Assembly (NCBI GenBank): GCA_002377645.1
Contig: DFQF01000068.1
Coordinates: forward strand, 1 to 28,297
Source: Nitrospinaceae bacterium UBA3496
GTDB lineage: Bacteria; UBA8248
Length of the DNA stretch: 28,297 nt
Direction of reading: 5' to 3'
This document shows positions 6,655 to 15,401 of the stretch, in pieces. The translations under genes and the position numbers were made by a program. The notes below the pieces were generated by a model that worked only from the letters and a program-made list of their open reading frames with translations, was not told where the DNA came from and did not search any database. The stretch's first letter is position 1; each line of letters opens with the position of its first letter.

Positions 6655-7017
6655 GTGGACCCATATGTTTTTCTTCTGCTTGCAATAGGTGTGATTGTAG
6701 GAGCCATTAATTCTGCAACTGGTATAGGATGGGGAATTATCAATGTTCCAATTCTCCTCTCTCTTCCATTCCTGAACACAAAACAGGCAATCTCTCTTTC
6801 CGTTCTAGCTGCTTTATTTGTAAATGCAATGGCTTCCTTTGAAAATCTTAGAAGAGGTTATATTGTCTGGCAATATCTAATTTGGATAGCAGCCGGTGGT
6901 ATTTTAGGAGGATATATAGGTGCATACTTGTTGAGTATCGTTTCTCCTCATATTATAAAAAAAACAGTTGCCATTCTCTGTATCGGAGTTGGAATAAAAC
7001 TTCTTTTTGATAGATAG
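6655..7017 (+). CDS. Half-size TauE/SafE (TSUP) family permease
   Basis: A 120-residue integral membrane protein matching one repeat of the sulfite exporter TauE/SafE family. It has the opening signature (VIVGAINSATGIGWGIINVPILLS, about residues 13-36), the helix with AISLSVLAALFVNAMASF, the loop RRGYIVWQ and the glycine-rich helix AAGGILGGYIGAYLL, then a last hydrophobic segment. Normal family members are about 250 residues with two such repeats; this one ends cleanly at TAG after one. A dimer of single-repeat units would rebuild the usual architecture. The start is GTG at 6655 with GGAGG 6 nt upstream. The convergent SsuD/SsuE-like genes suggest export of sulfite or uptake/export of an organosulfur anion (inference). 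Confidence 0.82.
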   Translation: MDPYVFLLLAIGVIVGAINSATGIGWGIINVPILLSLPFLNTKQAISLSVLAALFVNAMASFENLRRGYIVWQYLIWIAAGGILGGYIGAYLLSIVSPHIIKKTVAILCIGVGIKLLFDR

Positions 7018-7031
7018 AATCGCCTTATTAG

Positions 7032-7802
7032 TTAAATTGGATGCTCTATTTCAATACATAATGTCTCTACCGTATCAATCAGTAGTTTTATATCTTGTGG
7101 CCTTGAAAGCCTGTGATCACCCTCTTTCACTAAAGTTAGATTCACATTTTCACCTTTATAGGAATCCAAAAGTTTTTCTGAATATTTCCATGGAACGTCT
7201 AAATCCTTAACTCCATGGATTAAGCGAAGTGGACACCGCAAAGAAATTTCATTGTCTAAAAGTAAATGCTTTCTTCCTTCTTCTATTAACTCTCTGGTAA
7301 TCGCGTAAGGTTCCTCAGAGTACTCAGAATTTAAATGTAAAATACCCTCTTTATATATTTCTTCTTGCTGATTCTCCGAGAACTGATTCCAAATCAGATC
7401 TTCTGTAAAATCGGGCGCCGAAGCAACACCGACAATGCCGTAAATTTCTTTTGGTCTGGCCAAAGCACACAATAAGGATATCCATCCTCCCATACTAGAA
7501 CCGACTAGGACTTGAGGCCCTATTGCAACTTCATCTAGAACTTCTATGGCGTCATCCGTCCAACTCCCAATAGTTCCTTCGTTAAAATCACCAGAAGAAG
7601 AACCATGTCCTGTATAATCAAATTTTACGAAACTTCTTCCTACTGCCTTGCAGTGTAATTCTAAAGAACAGGCTTTTGTGCCTTCCATATCAGAACGAAA
7701 TCCACCTAAAAACATCACCCCTGGAGAACGTCCATCATAACTGCGATAAGCAATCTGTTTATGATCTTTGGATTCGATAAAAGGATATTTTTCTTCGCTC
7801 AT
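7032..7802 (-). CDS. Alpha/beta hydrolase (ABHD10-like)
   Basis: A soluble serine hydrolase of 256 residues. Key motifs are MFLGGFRSDMEGTKA (about 30-44, typical of the ABHD10-type group), FDYTGHGSSSGDF (61-73), nucleophile elbow GSSMGGW with Ser103, HGVKDLDVPW (acid) and EGDHRLS (catalytic His). Family members act as thioesterases or esterases on varied substrates; the one here is unknown. It begins 9 nt after the FMN-reductase gene and is the last gene of the monooxygenase-reductase-hydrolase run. The ribosome site is weak, so translational coupling is likely. Confidence 0.87.
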   Translation of the reverse strand: MSEEKYPFIESKDHKQIAYRSYDGRSPGVMFLGGFRSDMEGTKACSLELHCKAVGRSFVKFDYTGHGSSSGDFNEGTIGSWTDDAIEVLDEVAIGPQVLVGSSMGGWISLLCALARPKEIYGIVGVASAPDFTEDLIWNQFSENQQEEIYKEGILHLNSEYSEEPYAITRELIEEGRKHLLLDNEISLRCPLRLIHGVKDLDVPWKYSEKLLDSYKGENVNLTLVKEGDHRLSRPQDIKLLIDTVETLCIEIEHPI

Positions 7803-7811
7803 CGGAAAACT

Positions 7812-8363
7812 TCAGTCTGAAATTTGATTAGAGCATCTAGAAATCAATTCAGAAATTGACTCATTTATCCTATTCTCTAATTCTTTTTCGATTAGAATTT
7901 CTTGACCATCAAAAACTTTATGGATGCTTCCAATCGATATTTCTACAGGTAAAACATTCGCATTCACAACAGATAAAATCTCTTTCAAATGACGAATAGC
8001 GTTATTGGCACTTGGACCCATTGCTACACCAAACAAAGATACATTTTTCCCTTCCAGTGTGGAAGGATACCCCAAATTATCTATAAGCATTTTCAGACTA
8101 CTACTAAGGCTACCGTGATATTCCGGTGTAACAAATAAAATTCCATCACAGGATAAAACTTTTTCTCGAAGGTATTCGGGATCATTTGAATCGTTTTCAA
8201 TACCAGGAAGAGTTAGTTGGAAATTTTTTGGATGTATCCATTCGAAAACACAGTCTTTGCCTTCAAACTGAACAGAAATATACTGCATCAGTTTATCTGT
8301 ATTTGCATCTTTACGCAAACTTCCACTAATTCCAAGAATCATCGGTTTACTTTTTGTGGTCAT
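7812..8363 (-). CDS. NADPH-dependent FMN reductase (SsuE/ChrR-like)
   Basis: A flavodoxin-fold reductase of 183 residues that reduces FMN with NAD(P)H. The phosphate loop ISGSLRKDANT (about 12-22) and the flavin-ring motif TPEYHGSLSSSLK (79-91) are both clear, and GVAMGPSANNAIRHL follows as the second flavin contact. It lies 15 nt downstream of the SsuD-like monooxygenase and 9 nt upstream of the hydrolase. This is the arrangement of a two-component flavin monooxygenase in which this protein supplies reduced FMN. Other family members reduce chromate or quinones, so the pairing is inferred from context. Confidence 0.87.
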   Translation of the reverse strand: MTTKSKPMILGISGSLRKDANTDKLMQYISVQFEGKDCVFEWIHPKNFQLTLPGIENDSNDPEYLREKVLSCDGILFVTPEYHGSLSSSLKMLIDNLGYPSTLEGKNVSLFGVAMGPSANNAIRHLKEILSVVNANVLPVEISIGSIHKVFDGQEILIEKELENRINESISELISRCSNQISD

Positions 8364-8378
8364 GGCTTTTCCAAAAAA

Positions 8379-9461
8379 TCAAAGAACTATAGGATCCATA
8401 TCTTTTAAAAGGGGAAGAACTTCTCTTCCAAAAATTTCTGCCTCTTCTTTATGAGGCCAGCCATTCATAATGAAATGACGAATCCCAATGTCATAATATT
8501 CACGAATTGTGTTCGCAACCATATCTGGTGTTCCAACAAACATGGTTCCAGCACCTCCTCTTACTCTATTCACGCCCATCCACATAGTGTCTGTTAGCCA
8601 AAGGTTATCTCTGGAACCCATCTCATTTATTCGTTTCTGACCAACAGATTCAGTATTGTTTTTCATGTCGAACCAAAACCCAGTATTTTTCAATTCGCTT
8701 TTATCTATGAGTCCTTCAGCAGCCTTTCTTGCCTCTTCCTTTGTCTCTCTAACACAAACCAAATGCCGAATTCCAAATTCAATAGGAGAATGTCTTTCAT
8801 ATTCTTTCGAAAGTTCTGTTACCTCTTTTATATCGCCAGATAGAGTTTTTGGTTCAGCAGCATACATCATATGAACATCAGCATAACGAGCTGCAATTCT
8901 TTTTCCTGGGTCGGAACTTCCTGCAAGATAAATAGGTGGATTCGGAATCGTATCTCTATCGGGAAAAATACTGCAGTTTTCAATAGAAAAGAAATTTCCA
9001 TCGTAATCTAATGGATCTTTGTTTCTCCAGAGACTGGTAACAATATCAAGAAATTCCTCAGTCCTTTTGTATCTGTCCTCATGAGGAAGTGGATCTCCAT
9101 ATCTTTTTTGATCTACCGGTGTACTCCCTGTAACAATATTAAGAGTACATCTCCCATTAGTAAGATAATCCAAACTATTGGCTTGTTGTGCGGCATAAAC
9201 TGGACCTGTAATTCCAGGACGAAAAGCAACTAGAAATTTTATTTTTTTTGTTTTTGCAGCTACTGCGGACGCTACATTCCAGGCATCTATACAATGAGTC
9301 CCACAAGGAACTAGTATATTTGCAAAACCAGACTCCTCGGCAGCAGAAGTCACTTCCGCCAAATAATCTAGTGTTGCAGGTCTATCAGGAACCTTTTGAT
9401 TTACCTGACTGCCATCTCCTGCACGATGTGAACACAATGCCCAAATAAACTCTGTAGCCAT
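8379..9461 (-). CDS. LLM-class flavin-dependent monooxygenase, SsuD-like (probable sulfonate monooxygenase)
   Basis: A reduced-FMN-dependent TIM-barrel monooxygenase of 360 residues. It resembles alkanesulfonate monooxygenase SsuD along its length: GTHCIDAW (Cys57 near SsuD Cys54), FLVAFRPG, LNIVTGSTPVDQKRYGD, DRYKRTEEFLDIV, NPPIYLAGSS, FGIRHLVCVRET, VRGGAGTMFVG and WPHKEEAE. Compared from memory with E. coli SsuD, RLH becomes RHL in the FGIR block and a C-terminal Tyr becomes Trp in GWPH. The preferred substrate may therefore differ (sulfone or another sulfonate). AAGGA lies 7 nt before the ATG. It heads a run with the FMN reductase and a hydrolase. Confidence 0.86.
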   Translation of the reverse strand: MATEFIWALCSHRAGDGSQVNQKVPDRPATLDYLAEVTSAAEESGFANILVPCGTHCIDAWNVASAVAAKTKKIKFLVAFRPGITGPVYAAQQANSLDYLTNGRCTLNIVTGSTPVDQKRYGDPLPHEDRYKRTEEFLDIVTSLWRNKDPLDYDGNFFSIENCSIFPDRDTIPNPPIYLAGSSDPGKRIAARYADVHMMYAAEPKTLSGDIKEVTELSKEYERHSPIEFGIRHLVCVRETKEEARKAAEGLIDKSELKNTGFWFDMKNNTESVGQKRINEMGSRDNLWLTDTMWMGVNRVRGGAGTMFVGTPDMVANTIREYYDIGIRHFIMNGWPHKEEAEIFGREVLPLLKDMDPIVL

Positions 9462-9500
9462 CCATAATTCCTTTAAATTCGAAAAAAATCTTTGCCACGA

Positions 9501-10220
9501 TCAAAAAATCTTAAATATCTTATCCGAAAATGAACGCGAACCTTCATTTTCATCTAAACTTTTGATCATTTCCACAAAATAAAAATGATGGAGAATCGGA
9601 TTCACATCTATTTCAAATCGAAATGATTGAAATCCCTTTTTCCTAATCCAAACTCGATGCGAACCTATACTTAATTTCTTTGTTGATATTTTCGCATCCG
9701 CTTTTCCCAAAAACTTACTTCCTACAAAAATTTCAGCAGGAGAAGGAGAAATATGAAAAGTAATCATTCCTCTACTATTACTTCCTATTGGCACAACAAA
9801 ATTTGTTTTTTTTCTCAAAAGTCTAAAATGGAAAACCGTAGAAATCTTCTCAGGAAACCGTGCAGTTAACGTATGAGAACCAAATTTAATTCCCTTAAGA
9901 ACAACAGGCTTTCCTTTCAGTGCTCTTCCACGATTCATGCCGTTAAAAAAAATCATTCCACCATGAGGTTTTGTATTTACACTCACGCTCCCTCTTGGAA
10001 CATCTATAATAGGATCATCTTGCATAAAAGGAATTTTTGATGCAATTTTGTCTACAACATCTCCTGGGGATAAACTAGGAATTTCTGGTGTAATTTTTTC
10101 TAATAGTTTCTTAGAATTCTCAAATCTTTCCGAACCACAACCGACAAAAGAAAACACAGAAATGAACACTACGGCAATAGAAAAGAATGAAGTTTTGCTA
10201 TAACAGAAAAGAAATTTCAT
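9501..10220 (-). CDS. Lipoprotein with two PEGA domains
   Basis: A 239-residue exported protein. The N-terminus has a short polar start, a hydrophobic core and the lipobox SFVGC with Cys28, so it should be a lipid-anchored envelope protein. Two PEGA-type beta modules follow: about 79-125 (GSVSVNTKPHGGMIFFNGMNRG, then KGIKFGSHTLTARFPE) and about 150-205 (ISPSPAEIFVGSKFLGK, then LSIGSHRVWIRKKGFQ). PEGA domains are found on surface and cell-wall-associated proteins and are mostly structural. AAGG lies 7 nt before the ATG. It is divergent from the dehydratase gene, so the two are not in one operon. Confidence 0.82.
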   Translation of the reverse strand: MKFLFCYSKTSFFSIAVVFISVFSFVGCGSERFENSKKLLEKITPEIPSLSPGDVVDKIASKIPFMQDDPIIDVPRGSVSVNTKPHGGMIFFNGMNRGRALKGKPVVLKGIKFGSHTLTARFPEKISTVFHFRLLRKKTNFVVPIGSNSRGMITFHISPSPAEIFVGSKFLGKADAKISTKKLSIGSHRVWIRKKGFQSFRFEIDVNPILHHFYFVEMIKSLDENEGSRSFSDKIFKIF

Positions 10221-10304
10221 TAAGAAACCTTAAAATGCTAAAATAAGAGAAATAAAAATATATATAGGAAGATAGCAAATAAAAGTGCGGAAAGGAACAT
10301 AGAT

Positions 10305-12002
10305 ATGCAAGGCATAAAAAATCGCCTTACCGGAATGGGCGATAAAAAATTTAGTGCGTTTATTAGAAAAGCGTATGCAAAGGGATTTGGACTCACGAAT
10401 AAAGATCTAGATAGACCAATAATAGGAATCGCACAAACCTGGAGTGAACTTAATCCATGCCATAGACACCTTCGAGAGGTAGCAGAAGCTGTAAAACGTG
10501 GAGTATGGCAAGCCGGAGGTCTCCCTTTAGAATTTCCTACTATTTCTTTAGCAGAAATTTATATGTTTCCAACTTCAATGTTTTTCAGAAACCTGCTTTC
10601 CATGGATACAGAAGAAATGCTTAAAGGGCTTCCTCTGGATGGAACAATACTTTTGGGAGGTTGTGACAAAACTGTCCCTGCACAACTCATGGGGGCTGCG
10701 AGTGCAGACATTCCATCTATGATAGTGACTGCAGGTCCAATGATTGGAGGTCATTACAAAGGAAAGAGAATTGGAGCATGTTCTGACTGCAGAGGTCTTT
10801 GGAACGAACACAGAGCGGGAGTCTTTGATGACGAAAGCCTCGATGAGGTACAAGATGAGCTTTTCCCTTCTGCTGGAACATGCATGGTGATGGGAACTGC
10901 ATGCACCATGGCGTCTCTAGCGGAAGCAATGGGTATGATGTTACCAGGTATGGCTGCAATTCCAGCCGTGAATTCAAAAAGACTTCGATTGGCTGAAGAA
11001 AGCGGAAGACAAATCATGACTCTAATAGAAAAAGGGATTACTCCTTCAAAAATTATCACTAAAGAATCCTTTGAAAATGCTATTAGAATTCTAATGGCTG
11101 TTGGCGGATCAACTAACGCAGTTGTTCATCTTCCTGCTATAGCAGGAAGATTAGGAATTGATCTTCCTCTGGAATTATTTGATGAACTATCTAAATCTAC
11201 TCCACTTATTGTTGATATTAGGCCATCTGGAGAAAAATATTTAATGGAAGACCTCGCGGCAGCAGGTGGCATCCCCTGTGTAATGAAAGAATTAGAAACC
11301 CTTTTACATGGTGATTGCATTACGGTCACGGGAAAATCTATTTCTGAAAATTTAGAAAATATTAAAGGCCCTGAAAATTGGCAAGATGTTATTTACAAAA
11401 GAGAAAAACCTATATCACCAGAAGGTGGACTCGTAGTTTTATATGGAAGTCTTGCTCCAGATGGTGCTGTTTTAAAAGTTTCTGCAGCTGACCCTAAAAA
11501 ATTGCAGCACAAGGGGAAAGCCGTTGTTTTTAAATCTCAAGAAGATATGGACAAAAGAATCGATGACCCTGACTTACCTGCAACTAAAGATAGCGTCTTT
11601 GTACTTCAAAATTCAGGTCCAATAGGAGCTCCCGGGTTCCCAGAAGCGGGTTTCTTGCCTATTCCTAAAAAACTCTTAGAAGCAGGAGTCAGAGATATAG
11701 TTAGAATTTCTGATGCACGAATGAGTGGAACTTCTGGAGGAACAACAATTTTACATGTCGCACCAGAAGCTGCGAAAGGAGGTCCTCTCGCATTAGTTGA
11801 AGATGGAGATATGATAGAACTTGATGTGCCAAACAGAAAACTCAACTTACTCGTAGAAAAGGAGGAACTAGAAAACAGAAAACAAAATTGGCATCCTCCA
11901 AAACCTCAATATAATAGAGGTTATGGAAAGATTTTTCTCGATCATGTCTTACAAGCTCCACAGGGATGCGACTTTGATTTCTTACAAAAAGAGCCTGAAT
12001 AA
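10305..12002 (+). CDS. IlvD/Edd family dehydratase, sugar-acid (aldonate) type
   Basis: An iron-sulfur dehydratase of 565 residues that removes water from 2,3-dihydroxy acids. The cluster cysteines are Cys52 (NPCHRHL), Cys120 (GGCDKTVPA, with Lys122 as the usual carbamylated Mg ligand) and Cys193 (GTCMVMGTAC). VGGSTNAVVHLPAIA and SDARMSGTSGGT close the active site. The SDARMSGT form is typical of sugar-acid dehydratases (arabonate, xylonate, gluconate-like) rather than of biosynthetic dihydroxyacid dehydratase, whose motif usually reads GRFSGG. The gene is far from other ilv genes, which also favours a catabolic role. AAGGAA precedes the ATG by 8 nt. Exact substrate unknown. Confidence 0.88.
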   Translation: MQGIKNRLTGMGDKKFSAFIRKAYAKGFGLTNKDLDRPIIGIAQTWSELNPCHRHLREVAEAVKRGVWQAGGLPLEFPTISLAEIYMFPTSMFFRNLLSMDTEEMLKGLPLDGTILLGGCDKTVPAQLMGAASADIPSMIVTAGPMIGGHYKGKRIGACSDCRGLWNEHRAGVFDDESLDEVQDELFPSAGTCMVMGTACTMASLAEAMGMMLPGMAAIPAVNSKRLRLAEESGRQIMTLIEKGITPSKIITKESFENAIRILMAVGGSTNAVVHLPAIAGRLGIDLPLELFDELSKSTPLIVDIRPSGEKYLMEDLAAAGGIPCVMKELETLLHGDCITVTGKSISENLENIKGPENWQDVIYKREKPISPEGGLVVLYGSLAPDGAVLKVSAADPKKLQHKGKAVVFKSQEDMDKRIDDPDLPATKDSVFVLQNSGPIGAPGFPEAGFLPIPKKLLEAGVRDIVRISDARMSGTSGGTTILHVAPEAAKGGPLALVEDGDMIELDVPNRKLNLLVEKEELENRKQNWHPPKPQYNRGYGKIFLDHVLQAPQGCDFDFLQKEPE

Positions 12003-12034
12003 GAACTATTTAAAATTTAACACGAAAGCCAAAA

Positions 12035-12706
12035 ATGTGTGGTAGATATTCTCTTTCAGAACCAGAACATTGTATTCATAAGTTAACTGGCTTCTCTAGA
12101 GGAAAAACAATAGAACCAAATTTCAATATCTGTCCTGGGACACATGTTCCGGCCCTGCTAGGCATGGAAGAAAAGAAACCTATTCTTTCACTTTTGCAAT
12201 GGGGATTGATTCCATTTTGGGCAAAAGAGAATAAAACTCTTCCTTCTTTGATTAATGCCCGCGTAGAAACTATTACTGAAAAACCTTCTTTTAGAACTCC
12301 ATTTCGCTACAGAAGATGTCTCCTCCCAGCAGATGGTTTTTTTGAGTGGAAAAAAGAAAATAGAGAAAAAATACCTTATTTTATCTCTCTGAAAAACAAA
12401 AATCCTTTTTTCTTTGCAGGAATTTGGGATCAGTGGGTCTCAGAACAAGGGATCGAAAAACAAACTTTCGCTATTCTTACTACAAAAGCAAAAGGTCATA
12501 TTTCAAACATACACGAAAGAATGCCAGTAATTTTCTCAGGTAGTAAAAACAAAGATTGGTTGAATCCAGAAATTAATTCACCAAAAAAAGTACAAGGAAT
12601 TCTAGAGACCTCAACAGAAATTTCTTTTGAAATAAATAGGGTAAGTAAGTACGTAAACAATCCCAGAAATAACGGGATTGAATGCATTACTTCTGTTACA
12701 GCTTGA
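12035..12706 (+). CDS. SRAP family abasic-site crosslinking protein (HMCES/YedK)
   Basis: A 223-residue DNA repair protein that covalently captures abasic sites in single-stranded DNA through Cys2. All key residues are present: Cys2 in MCGRYS, Asn74 in SLINARVET, Glu104 in DGFFEW and His160 in IHERMPVI. These match the E. coli YedK active-site set in order and spacing. WGLIPFWA (56-63) is also typical. The initiator Met must be cleaved to expose Cys2. It follows the dehydratase by 32 nt on the same strand, but the functions are unrelated. It converges on sdhB with a 23-nt gap. Confidence 0.94.
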   Translation: MCGRYSLSEPEHCIHKLTGFSRGKTIEPNFNICPGTHVPALLGMEEKKPILSLLQWGLIPFWAKENKTLPSLINARVETITEKPSFRTPFRYRRCLLPADGFFEWKKENREKIPYFISLKNKNPFFFAGIWDQWVSEQGIEKQTFAILTTKAKGHISNIHERMPVIFSGSKNKDWLNPEINSPKKVQGILETSTEISFEINRVSKYVNNPRNNGIECITSVTA

Positions 12707-12729
12707 AAAAGACTTTTATTGGAATTAAC

Positions 12730-13476
12730 TTATTTTCCTGAAAGTGTTGCGCTGATAAATTCTCGATTCATCTTTGCTATATGACTAATACTTATTTCTT
12801 TTGGACAAGCGGCTTCACATTCAGCATGATTAGTACAGTTTCCGAATCCTTCACTATCCATCTGACCAACCATTTTAAGAACACGTTGTTTGCGTTCAGG
12901 ATGACCCTGAGGAAGATTTGCTAAATGAGAAACTTTAGCAGAAACAAACAACATCGCGGAACCATTCGGACAAGAGGCAACACAAGCTCCACATCCAATA
13001 CATTGTGCAGCATCCATAGCTAAATCAGAATCCTGTTTAGGAACTAGGATAGAATTTCCGTCAGGAGCACTTCCTGAATTAGCAGAAATATAGCCACCTT
13101 TTTGAATAATTCTGTCAAAAGAAGAACGATCAACTATCAAATCTTTAATTACAGGAAAAGCTTTGGATCTAAAAGGTTCAATGGTAATCGTATCCCCATC
13201 CTTAAAAAACCGCATATGTAACTGACAAGTCGTCGTACCCTTATTACCACCATGTGCCTTTCCGTTAATTACGAGAGAACACATTCCACATATTCCTTCT
13301 CTACAGTCATAATCAAAAGCAATTGGTTCTTTGCCATCAAGAATCAACTGTTCATTTGTCACATCTAGCATTTCGAGAAAGGACATTTCTTGTATGATAT
13401 TATCAACTTCATATGTCTCGAAATCTCCTTTTTCTTGAGTATTCTTTTGACGCCAGACACGTAGAGTCAATTTCAT
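12730..13476 (-). CDS. sdhB: Succinate dehydrogenase / fumarate reductase iron-sulfur subunit
   Basis: This is the electron-transfer subunit of complex II. The [2Fe-2S] site uses Cys58, Cys63, Cys66 and Cys84 ([10 protein letters not shown] and TTC). The second domain carries [12 protein letters not shown] (Cys159, 162, 165, 169) and Cys214, Cys220 and Cys224, which supply the [4Fe-4S] and [3Fe-4S] clusters. The 248-residue length and the [13 protein letters not shown] insertion match the b558-type enzymes. Its ATG shares one base with the sdhA stop (TAATG), so translation is probably coupled. It is the last gene of sdhCAB. Confidence 0.96.
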   Translation of the reverse strand: MKLTLRVWRQKNTQEKGDFETYEVDNIIQEMSFLEMLDVTNEQLILDGKEPIAFDYDCREGICGMCSLVINGKAHGGNKGTTTCQLHMRFFKDGDTITIEPFRSKAFPVIKDLIVDRSSFDRIIQKGGYISANSGSAPDGNSILVPKQDSDLAMDAAQCIGCGACVASCPNGSAMLFVSAKVSHLANLPQGHPERKQRVLKMVGQMDSEGFGNCTNHAECEAACPKEISISHIAKMNREFISATLSGK

Positions 13477-15389
13477 TATTTATAACTCCTTACACTTGGT
13501 TGTACTGATTCGAATTCTAACTCTTCTTTATGAAGTTCAGGAACTTTAGATTCTCCTTTATATTCCCATGCTGAAACATGTGAGAAATTCTCATCATCTC
13601 TCAGTGCCTCTCCTTCTTCAGTCTGATGCTCTTCTCTAAAATGTCCACCACATGACTCTTCCCTACTGAGAGCATCCCTACACATCAGTTCCCCAAAATC
13701 TAGAAAATCCGCAACTCTAGCTGCTTTTTCAAGTTCTCCATTATTTTCACTACCTGCCCCAGGAACATGAACATTTTGCCAGAACTCCTCTTTTAAAGCA
13801 GGAATTAAATTTAGAACTTTCTCTAAACCTTCTTTCGTTCTTGACATCCCACAATATTCCCAACAAAGCAGACCAAGTTCTCTATGGAAAGAAGTAACTG
13901 TTCGTTTCCCTTTCACATTAAGCAGACGGTCTAAATGGGAATTTACACCATTTAGTGCTTCTTTGAACTCGTCTTTTTCGTTCGTTATCTCTCCATATTT
14001 CTCTCCTGCCAGATAATTACTTACAGTATATGGAGCAACAAAATATCCATCTGCCAACCCTTGCATCAATGCACTTGCACCAAGTCTATTAGCACCATGA
14101 TCTGAAAAATTAGCTTCTCCAAGAACAAAAAGCCCAGGGATATTACTCATTAAATTATAATCTACCCAGAGACCTCCCATTGTATAATGCACAGCAGGAT
14201 AAATTCTCATAGGAACGCTATATGCATTCTCTCCAGTAATTTTCTCATACATATCGAAAAGGTTTCCGTATCTCTGTTTGACAAGATCCAGACCTAGTCT
14301 TTCAATAGAATCCCTGAAATCAAGATACACACCTAAACCTGTATCACCAACGCCTCTACCTTCATCGCACGCACGCTTAGCAGCTCTAGATGAAATATCT
14401 CTTGGAGCTAAGTTTCCAAAACTAGGATACATACGTTCAAGGTAATAGTCGCGCTCATCCTCAGGAATCTCATCAGGATGACGTTTGTCACCAGCTGTCT
14501 TAGGCGCCCAAACACGTCCATCATTTCTCAAAGATTCTGACATTAATGTGAGTTTTGATTGATGATCTCCGGTTACCGGAACACAAGTCGGATGAATCTG
14601 CGTATAACAAGGATTTGCGAAACCAGCCCCTTTCTTATACGCCTTAATTGTAGCACTTACATTGTTTCCCATTGCATTAGTAGAAAGATAAAAAACGGGG
14701 CCGTATCCACCTGTTGCTAAGATAACTGCATCTGCAGCATGAGCCTCTAACTCTCCAGAAACTAAATTTCTAGTAATAATTCCTTTTGCTTTTCCGTCTA
14801 CAAGAACTAAATCTTGCATTTCTGTCCTGGTATGCATACGGACCTGACCAGTCTCAATCTGCCTACTTAATGCAGCATATACACCGAGGAGTAATTGCTG
14901 GCCTGTTTGTCCTCTCGCATAGAAAGTTCTAGAAACCTGCGCTCCACCAAAAGAACGATTTGCAAGCTGACCACCATATTCACGTGCGAAAGGAACACCC
15001 ATAGCAACACATTGGTCAATAATGTTTGCACTTACCTGGGCTAGACGATATACATTCGCTTCACGTGAGCGAAAATCTCCACCCTTAATTGTATCGTAGA
15101 AAAGTCGATAAATACTATCACCATCATTTTGATAATTTTTTGCAGCATTAATACCACCCTGGGCTGCTATACTGTGCGCTCTTCTTGGGCTATCCTGAAA
15201 ACAAAAACAATCTACATTATATCCAAGTTCACCGAGTGAAGCTGCCACTCCTCCTCCTGCAAGTCCCGAACCAACAACAATGACTCTATACCTTCTTTTA
15301 TTAGCAGGATTAACGAGTTTCATATCAAAACGACTATTATCCCACTTATTCTCTAAAGGTCCTGAGGGTATATTCGAATCTATTTTCAT
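13476..15389 (-). CDS. sdhA: Succinate dehydrogenase / fumarate reductase flavoprotein subunit
   Basis: The catalytic subunit interconverting succinate and fumarate. The FAD fold opens with [10 protein letters not shown] (38-47). His72 in [15 protein letters not shown] is the covalent-flavin histidine. [25 protein letters not shown] holds substrate-binding residues, and [21 protein letters not shown] the C-terminal flavin contact. The 637-residue length and the shortened C-terminus fit the non-classical (b558, Bacteroidota/deltaproteobacterial/Spirochaete) class rather than E. coli SdhA. GAGAGG lies 7 nt before the ATG. It sits 12 nt after sdhC. Direction of the reaction in vivo cannot be read from sequence. 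Confidence 0.96.
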   Translation of the reverse strand: MKIDSNIPSGPLENKWDNSRFDMKLVNPANKRRYRVIVVGSGLAGGGVAASLGELGYNVDCFCFQDSPRRAHSIAAQGGINAAKNYQNDGDSIYRLFYDTIKGGDFRSREANVYRLAQVSANIIDQCVAMGVPFAREYGGQLANRSFGGAQVSRTFYARGQTGQQLLLGVYAALSRQIETGQVRMHTRTEMQDLVLVDGKAKGIITRNLVSGELEAHAADAVILATGGYGPVFYLSTNAMGNNVSATIKAYKKGAGFANPCYTQIHPTCVPVTGDHQSKLTLMSESLRNDGRVWAPKTAGDKRHPDEIPEDERDYYLERMYPSFGNLAPRDISSRAAKRACDEGRGVGDTGLGVYLDFRDSIERLGLDLVKQRYGNLFDMYEKITGENAYSVPMRIYPAVHYTMGGLWVDYNLMSNIPGLFVLGEANFSDHGANRLGASALMQGLADGYFVAPYTVSNYLAGEKYGEITNEKDEFKEALNGVNSHLDRLLNVKGKRTVTSFHRELGLLCWEYCGMSRTKEGLEKVLNLIPALKEEFWQNVHVPGAGSENNGELEKAARVADFLDFGELMCRDALSREESCGGHFREEHQTEEGEALRDDENFSHVSAWEYKGESKVPELHKEELEFESVQPSVRSYK

Positions 15390-15401
15390 TCTGCAACCTC
15401 T

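Noticed and set aside
7007..7210. Plus-strand frame as the missing second half of the TauE-like permease
   Set aside because: The translation is not a membrane repeat and it is antisense to the conserved hydrolase gene.
7812..7814. UGA stop of the FMN reductase as a Sec codon
   Set aside because: The protein has its complete fold, and only 9 nt separate the stop from the next start.
8379..8381. UGA stop of the SsuD-like gene as a second Sec codon
   Set aside because: The protein is already full length for the family. The following codons show no homology and run within six codons into the next gene's start.
10575..11845. Several antisense frames of 67-101 codons within the dehydratase gene
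   Set aside because: They overlap a full-length, motif-complete dehydratase and look like shadows of its codon bias.
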